A stretch of DNA of 64,000 bases from Tanypteryx hageni (lineage: Eukaryota; Arthropoda; Insecta; Odonata; Petaluridae). Below are positions 57,814 through 64,000 of the stretch, piece by piece. The position numbers were made by a program, and so were the translations under genes. The DNA is taken from contig CM054114.1 in NCBI GenBank assembly GCA_028673005.1, positions 17,051,516 through 17,115,515 of the forward strand, read 5' to 3'. Within the stretch, counting starts at the first letter, position 1, and the number at the start of each line of letters is the position of its first letter. The notes beneath the pieces were generated by a model. That model had not been told where the DNA came from, did not search any database, and saw nothing but the letters and a program-made list of their open reading frames with translations.

Positions 57814-58737
57814 GTCGAGTGAATAAAAAATAAGCAAATGCTTATGCTTAAGATTTCTCTCACTTTTTAAGCAAATGCTTAATTTGGAGTGAATAAGAAG
57901 AATAGCATTTGCTTTTGCTAGAAAGAATAAGCATTAGCTTATTTTTAGGAATTTTCTTAAGCATTTGCTTAAAATTGTGTGAATAAAACCGAGCTTTTGC
58001 TTAATGCTTTAAGCATATGCTTAAACTTTTTTAAGTGAAGTAAAGGGCTTGCTACAATATTTCTAAGTACTCTATTTTCATGATAATTAATCCTAAATAC
58101 AAATACGGTAATTTATGGTGACACGAAAGGTTAAAAAATACGAGAAAAGTTTCAACAACCAACGGTTATAAAAATTTATATAATTTCTCTGAAAAAAATA
58201 TTAAGTACCAATATTTCAAATCTGTTACTCGGAGATTATCAAGATAGAGGTGACGGGGTACCATCTTCCAAACAGAAGATATAAATATTTTTAAGGTACT
58301 TAAGTGATCCCGGATTTCAAATAGGAGTCGGGGAAGATCACCACGTACAATGTACAACTGTATGTAAGACAGAAAAATTTGTGGCATCCAAAATCACTAT
58401 AAAGGCAAATGACAGGATAAAATTACTATAACTAATTGAATAAAAATACACCCATGATTTGTGATATTATCAAATTCAGTTATAAAAGAAATAGTTTTAA
58501 TAAATTATTAATTAACTTTTTAAAAAATATTACCCAACATATTTATGTTTTTAGTTTGAAATTCAACTACGTAAAACTTTAAATGCAAACAAAAACAAGT
58601 TGCAAAGAGCTTTCTTCCGTAAAATTTAAGCATTTGCTTAAAACTGAGTAGCAAACGCTTATAAGCAAAAGCAAACTTTTATTCACTCAATATGAAGCAA
58701 ATGCTTTTAGCATTAGTTTAATTTTTATTCACTCGAC
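57814..58737. mobile_element. 924-bp inverted-repeat element (right arm)
   Basis: Mirror of 39227-40150, exactly the same length, with ends GTCGAGTGAATAAAAA in inverse orientation. Confidence 0.65.
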
Positions 58738-59136
58738 CCCATGAACATCAGAATTCATAGTAGAAATATTAAGTAATAAAGTCTTTGCTATTTTGATTAG
58801 GAGCTTATACCATATCCAAATCTGTTGTCGACGACCTAATTTTGTTTTGCACTACCAGGAACACATGCAGCAGTGAATGATTTTTTCAACCATCAATGAT
58901 ATATGGACCAGAGAAAAAAAATTGGAATGTTTTACTGCAGAGGGTGTGATTAAAATAAATTTCGATATAAATGCTGTGATTTTTATAAATCTATAGAAAA
59001 ATAATGATTTGTTAAAACAAGTTCCTAGTAATTATATGGAACAGCTTTGCAATCCCGGGTCCAGCCGTATTGTTGCTATTTTTGATCTTCTTTTGCCGTT
59101 TTTCGCGCGGTTAATAATGAAATATGTCAATTTTCT

Positions 59137-59349
59137 TTGTGTATTACATGGTTAAATAAATTGTTCCTTGAAATCTTTTTTAACCAAAACACCTTAACCA
59201 ACCTACCCAACCCGGTGGAGCCGAGTACGATGTTGCTACGTATTGAAGATTGGGTGCGTCGCGTCTGCTTGCTGGTAAAACAAAAGATGGAAAATCGCAA
59301 CGGCAACGGTGTACCCGTTATTCCAAATCTAAGCCATGAATATAACTAA
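59137..59349 (+). CDS. Unidentified 70-codon open frame (right arm)
   Basis: Mirror of 38611-38823. One residue differs near the end (SHEYN versus SHKYN). Confidence 0.2.
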   Translation: MCITWLNKLFLEIFFNQNTLTNLPNPVEPSTMLLRIEDWVRRVCLLVKQKMENRNGNGVPVIPNLSHEYN

Positions 59350-59697
59350 GTAATAAAGGAATTTAGTTATAAAAGTATCTTTTTTCTTATTTAAAAAATA
59401 AGTCCTCGAGATTTTGAAAATCTGGCTATCAACAAAATATATCATTACTTATAACGAATTTGTCCATAGAAAATTAATGCTATAATTTACGAAATGCTCT
59501 AAGGCTAAAATTTCAGCTCTAGGTAAAGGGAATAAATTTGCACGATTTAGAAATCAGTGCAATTCGACTATTAGGTAAAAGAATTCCATTCGCAACTTGT
59601 TCAAGTAAACTACACGTGATACATCGACACAGGTATTAACGAACCTAAATAATAGTATCATTAATGAGGTAGGGCTCTACTTTGTGGAATTTACTCG

Positions 59698-59824
59698 AGA
59701 TGAAAAGAAAAAACTTGGTCACTTCCACAAATTTATTGAACACGACCGGTTTCACTACGATCGTAGCATCATCGGCCGTGTTCAATAAATTTGTGGAAGC
59801 GGCAAAGTTTTTTTCTTTTCATCT
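59698..59824 (-). other. 127-bp hammerhead-like hairpin (right arm)
   Basis: Mirror of 38136-38262, with the same central CTACGATCGTAG. Confidence 0.6.
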
Positions 59825-60064
59825 CTAAATAATAGTGTTTCCTTAATATTAGAAAACCTTAGCTTATGATACCATTAACATTATTGTCGAGAACATCTTT
59901 GTCCAATTAAGTCTTCAGGTTTCCATAACGTTAAGAGCTCTGCATCGAAAAAATAATACGAACTTGAGAGTAAAAACGAAAATTCTTACGGCAAGATTTA
60001 TGCGATAATAGACATCCAATGCACCATACCGTGAACTGACAAAATGAGATTTTCGCTTGTCTTG

Positions 60065-60474
60065 TTAATGCGCAGCTTTTGATTGTAAATAACTGAGTTT
60101 TCGCCTTTCAATCTCTAAAATTGCTTCATTGTACTTTTCGTTCACACAACGTCTTTTTCGAGATTTTGGAACAGACACTGGTGTTGGTGAACTTGGAGGA
60201 AGTGTATCTTGCTCCGTTTCCTCGAAATGTATTTCTGAAGGTATGTTCTCCTCAGTAAATTCTGGGGTTGGTTCCTCCACCACCGCTGTTGCCAAATTGC
60301 CGGACGCTGCTCTGGGTTTCACAACATCCCTTAAAAATTGCATGGTTTTAAAATGTGGCCACTTTGGATCGAAGGAAGAGACTCCCGCATCTCCAGAACG
60401 CGGTGGCTGAATTTTTCCCAGTTCAACAGGGAACTGATCTCTCAAATATTTCCATTTTTTTCTCAATTGAATTT
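60065..60474 (-). pseudogene. MADF-domain partner gene of Harbinger, 5'-truncated (right arm)
   Basis: Mirror of 37486-37880. It ends SYLQSKAAH because the left-arm stop is absent. Small changes: LATAVVEE for LATAVLEE, DTLPP for DTIPP, NEKYN for NDKYN. Confidence 0.75.
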
Positions 60475-60610
60475 CTGAAAAATAAAGCAAGAATTATTCT
60501 AATTAATATTTATGAGGATAATATCAAATTTACTTAGTATCATTTAATGGTATTTCGTGGTCTTATACACACGTACTTACAACACAATGTGCTGTTTACA
60601 TTTGTTTCAG

Positions 60611-61439
60611 ATATCTAGCAACGGGATTATCATTCAGGGCTCTAGCATTCAGTTTCCGAATGGGAGCATCTACTGTGGGAAAAATTATTGTCGAAACCAT
60701 TGTTGCATTATGGGAAGAATTACAACCCATACACATGCCAGTACCAAACAAGGACACTTTTAAACCAACGGCAGCGGATTTCGAAAGGATTTGGAATTTC
60801 CCACATGCAGTAGACAACATGTGCGTGTTCTTTGTCCGAAAAATTCGGGGTCAATGTTTTTTAATTATAAGAAATATTTCTCCATTGTCCTTCAAGCAGA
60901 TGCTAATTATAAATTTATTACGGTGGACGTAGGGTGGTACGGTAAACAAAGTGACGGCGGTACGTTTCAATCATCAGATTTGTTCAAGTTATTAAATGAA
61001 AAGAAGCTGAATTTTCGGGACCCTGACTATCCACCGGGAACCAATGTGACATCTCCGTACGCATTTCTGGGGGACGAAGCCTATCCTCTTTTGCCTTACC
61101 TGATGAAACCGTTCGGAGGTAAGAACTTGACCATGACAGAGGAGTGTTTTAACAAACGTTTGTCTAGGGCTAGAGAAACAATCGAATGTACGTTTGAAAT
61201 ATTATATTCTAAGTGGCGTATACTGTCAAAGGCCATCGAAACCGACGTAGTCGTCGCTGATAATATTGTGAAGTGCATCTGTGTTTTACACAATACTGCT
61301 ACAGCTGACCGATGTGACCATTGAAAATGATAGAGGAGCAACTAATTGGCCAACAGTGGGAAGGCCAAGCAACGAAGCAAAAAATGTAAGGGACATTTTT
61401 GCGACCTACATGACGAAACATCCGCTAAAGTACTCCTAA
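60611..61439 (+). pseudogene. PIF/Harbinger transposase (HARBI1-like), 5'-truncated (right arm)
   Basis: Mirror of 36521-37349: acceptor at 60601-60610, frame change near 60820 (at the first Asp motif) and near 61315, stop at 61437. It reads TIECTFEIL where the left arm has TIECTFGIL. FG is usual in the family, so the left arm is ancestral at this site. Confidence 0.9.
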
Positions 61440-61534
61440 TATGAATTCGAAAACTCATTAAGTTCTTTGACAATAAGAATTAGAGTAAAACTCCTTTAGC
61501 CAAAAAAGGGGGATTAAGAAAACCCAATCCATTT

Positions 61535-61914
61535 CACACAGTTTTGTGGCAATTTCTTTTATTTGTTTTAGTTCCTTTTCATGTCTATGTTTGTTGAGAG
61601 GTACATTGTAGAGTCTATGTACAAAGTGGTGAAAAACCGCTGTTTTTTTGGCTAGTGGGGTGAAAGGAGTTTTTGGGAATAAAATTATTGGTGTGTGTGG
61701 GTTTTTTTAAAGATATCAAACTCTATTTGATGCATATTGTTTATAATTAATAAGTCGAGGAAAGGCAAGGTATTGTTTTGTTGAATTTCGTATGTGAGCT
61801 TAATGGTTGGATATATGTCGTTGAGTTGGTCCACAAAGACATCTAGTTTCTGTTTATTTAGGTCAAATATTGCAAATATGTCATCTACATATCTGAACAG
61901 ATATCTGGGAAGTA
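61535..61914 (-). pseudogene. Penelope-like reverse transcriptase fragment (right arm)
   Basis: Mirror of 36048-36427, with YVDD at about 61880-61891 on the minus strand. Confidence 0.85.
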
Positions 61915-62137
61915 GTTAAATTTTTCTTTACAATTATTTTCCAAAGAGGACATAAATAAAATTTCGAGGCATAAGGAGAATACTCCATAGTATTACAATA
62001 GCATGGAAACAAGAAAGATGATTACAATGAAAAAGGCATAGCAATTTAGACAGTGAGGTTACCTTCAATTTTCAATAATCGGATTTTGCTATGTTGAATA
62101 AAGGGAAAAAATTTAGACAAACCAATCCGATCCTCAC

Positions 62138-62266
62138 CCATAACTGCTGTAATCAGATTCGAGGGAAAGGTGAGATGATGTTCCTTTGGACTTGACACCA
62201 CCCATGCTGCTCCTCCTGTGGTTGGCCAATAATGTATCCACCATGTCTTCTGATGTGTCACTATCA
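62138..62266 (-). CDS. Arm host-like exon Y (right arm)
   Basis: Mirror of 35696-35824, intact, with acceptor and donor preserved. Confidence 0.5.
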
Positions 62267-62941
62267 CTAGAAAGATAGAGAATATACCTCGACTAAATAT
62301 TTTCACAAACCATTAAACTATGGAAGCATTTTTTTATATTTCTTCATAGAAGTTTAGCACACCATTTCTAAAATTACATTTATTACAGTTAGCAAATAGA
62401 ACCAACAGTTCATTACAATCTCAGTACAAAAATACCTCAAGAAATTTTTTTAAATAATAGACAAAAATCACATACCAATCATGCTACAATCAAGAGATTT
62501 AAATTTCTTTGATGAAGTTAGTTTTCAAGAGCAATATAAGGTGTAATTAACTATATGTCACTGAAATATCTTCCAAATTACATTAAAACAAATGCATTGA
62601 AGCAATAAACTGAAATTAAAATTCTTTCCAAAGTAAAATAAACATAGTTCCTTATTTTACACATGCTGATCGTCATCATAAAATATTCCATAGAGAATAA
62701 TCTCTATATGCTAAATAATGGAAATATTATTCGAAACTTCTTAGGTAGCCAAATTTATATTAACTTAAATACTTATTGGACCCTTAAATATCTCTCAACG
62801 TACTGCCAGCTCTTGCACACAATATAATATCACATAGCATGATGCTACATGTTAATATGAACAAGATAAAAAGGTTTCTTGTAATTTAATCCAAGCACAA
62901 AACATCAAACAAATAAACTGACAACAAATTGCATCACCCAC

Positions 62942-63282
62942 CTCTTCGACTCATCCTCCTCCCCTCCACTGCTCCCGCTCCTCAACTCTCCCCTCATGGC
63001 AGCCTGAAGGTCTCCCAGCCTCGCAAGTGCCGGATGTAAGTCAGCTGGCATTGTGGTCACTTCAGCCTCAGCCATCATGGCTCTCTGCTCTGCTTCTACC
63101 TTCCTCGCTCCAGCTTCTGCCTCCCGGGCAGCTGCAGTGGCAGCCTCTTCCCTTGCCTCCCTGGCTGCCCACTGCACGCAATGCAGTGATTCTTGTGCAG
63201 CCAGCTCACGCACCCTTGCTGCATTTGCCTTGGATGTTGCCTCCATTAGACGTGTTAGAACAGCATTTACCACATGAAAGTC
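62942..63282 (-). CDS. Arm host-like exon X (right arm, open frame)
   Basis: Same exon as 34679-35020 but without the T insertion, so the frame is open throughout and joins exon Y in phase 2. It includes AAREAREEAATAAAREAEAG and ARKVEAEQRAMMAEAEVTTM, a strongly helical Ala/Glu stretch. The donor reads GTGGGT instead of GTGAGT. If one arm is functional, this coding sequence is the better preserved, though with the weaker donor. Confidence 0.55.
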
Positions 63283-63740
63283 CTCAGGATTACATATTAA
63301 CGAGTTATAGTTTCGGAGATAAAAATTCGAGAGTGCCCAATCTTTTGATACCGTTTCATACCTATTTCCCATAAAGAACGCTTTTGAAATCTCTGTGTAT
63401 TCCATTTATGGAGTATAATTTTCCATCTTGTTTTTCATTACGAGTCCAAAATCCATTCGTTTATGTATGCATGCTTTTACTCGTCATCATAGGTACAAAC
63501 AACATAATAACTAAATCTAATATAAACCATTATAGAAAGCTCGTAAGAGTACAAGCTAAGTTAATGGTGGAAAGTAATTGGTATTTGCAGGTAAGTTTAC
63601 TACTGGCCTTGCTAAATCCTAGTATTGTGCCCAAGGTCTATTGAAATTTACGGGTCAGATCCGAGCATTCAAGAACAAGCCTTTAAAAATGCTTGTCTGA
63701 GGTATCTTCAATAGCCACAACTAGGTTTGAAAAATCAGAT

Positions 63741-63772
63741 GCGCATTTTGGCTACAAAGCAGCCTTCATCAG
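63741..63772 (-). other. PLE-type CTGATGA hairpin (right arm)
   Basis: Mirror of 34189-34220. Confidence 0.35.
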
Positions 63773-64000
63773 TGGTAATTCACCAAAAATAGATGATATC
63801 TATTATATGGAATCAGACTTTTATATATAGAAATCAGAATGATTGTATTATTTTTATTTCAGTGGCTAATGCATATATATTTTATCTGCCAATTATATTG
63901 TAACAATTCCTTTTCCCGAAAGAATATATTTTAAACAAGATAAGAGAATAAAAATAACGAAAAGAGAAAAAGATTGGGCATTTTTCGTATCTTGAAATCG

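Larger units (their letters stand above)
49838..64000. repeat. Right arm of the giant palindrome B (runs off the window)
   Basis: Reverse complement of 33961-48138. It is paired to the last base of the window, so the arm is longer than shown. Confidence 0.97.

Overview
This looks like AT-rich, intron-rich, transposon-saturated nuclear DNA from an animal, most likely an arthropod (inference). The evidence is degraded copies of hAT, PIF/Harbinger, Merlin, piggyBac, pogo-like, CR1-like LINE, Penelope-like (PLE) and tRNA-derived SINE sequence, with short phase-matched exons between them. There are no bacterial-style operons, rRNA genes or CRISPR arrays.

Layout. (1) 1-3988 is a palindrome: two 1.39-1.40 kb arms around a 1.2 kb spacer, carrying two tail-to-tail hAT transposase pseudogenes. 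(2) 3992-4305 is a three-copy 106-bp tandem repeat touching it. (3) About 5.2-32.8 kb holds a plus-strand host gene spread over 27 kb. Its exons are tiny, all but one are multiples of three, and the junctions after the second exon are phase 0 (exons at 6227, 13552, 18933, 19486 and 32376; possible start exon at 5254). The predicted protein of about 243 aa has an N-terminal hydrophobic helix, a GILK motif and a KHVRF motif (the two classical protein phosphatase-1 docking motifs), then an acidic V/E/D/G repeat encoded by a minisatellite. Two of its micro-exons lie in duplicated about 400-bp blocks whose intron flanks look better conserved than the exons. The introns are full of transposon remnants. 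(4) 33961-64000 is almost entirely one giant palindrome: arms of at least 14.2 kb around a 1.7 kb unique spacer (48139-49837). The right arm runs off the window.

Each arm of the giant palindrome holds, from outside to centre: a PLE-type hairpin, host-like exons of a second (or the same) gene, a PLE reverse transcriptase fragment, a PIF/Harbinger transposase with a head-to-head MADF gene, a 127-bp hammerhead-like hairpin, a 924-bp inverted-repeat element packed with AAGCATTTGCTT-type palindromes, another exon-like block, an unclassified transposase-like gene (735 codons with four in-frame stops and no frameshift), a two-exon hAT transposase, and a LINE 3' end that stops at a (TA)n tract on the arm boundary. 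The arms differ by scattered substitutions and small indels, so they are not an exact fold-back copy, but an assembly join of two haplotypes cannot be excluded from sequence alone.

Most likely biology: one or two fast-evolving host genes buried in transposons, plus large inverted duplications whose inner breakpoint coincides with a microsatellite inside a LINE. The micro-exon membrane protein with paired PP1-docking motifs and the giant palindrome deserve the closest look.
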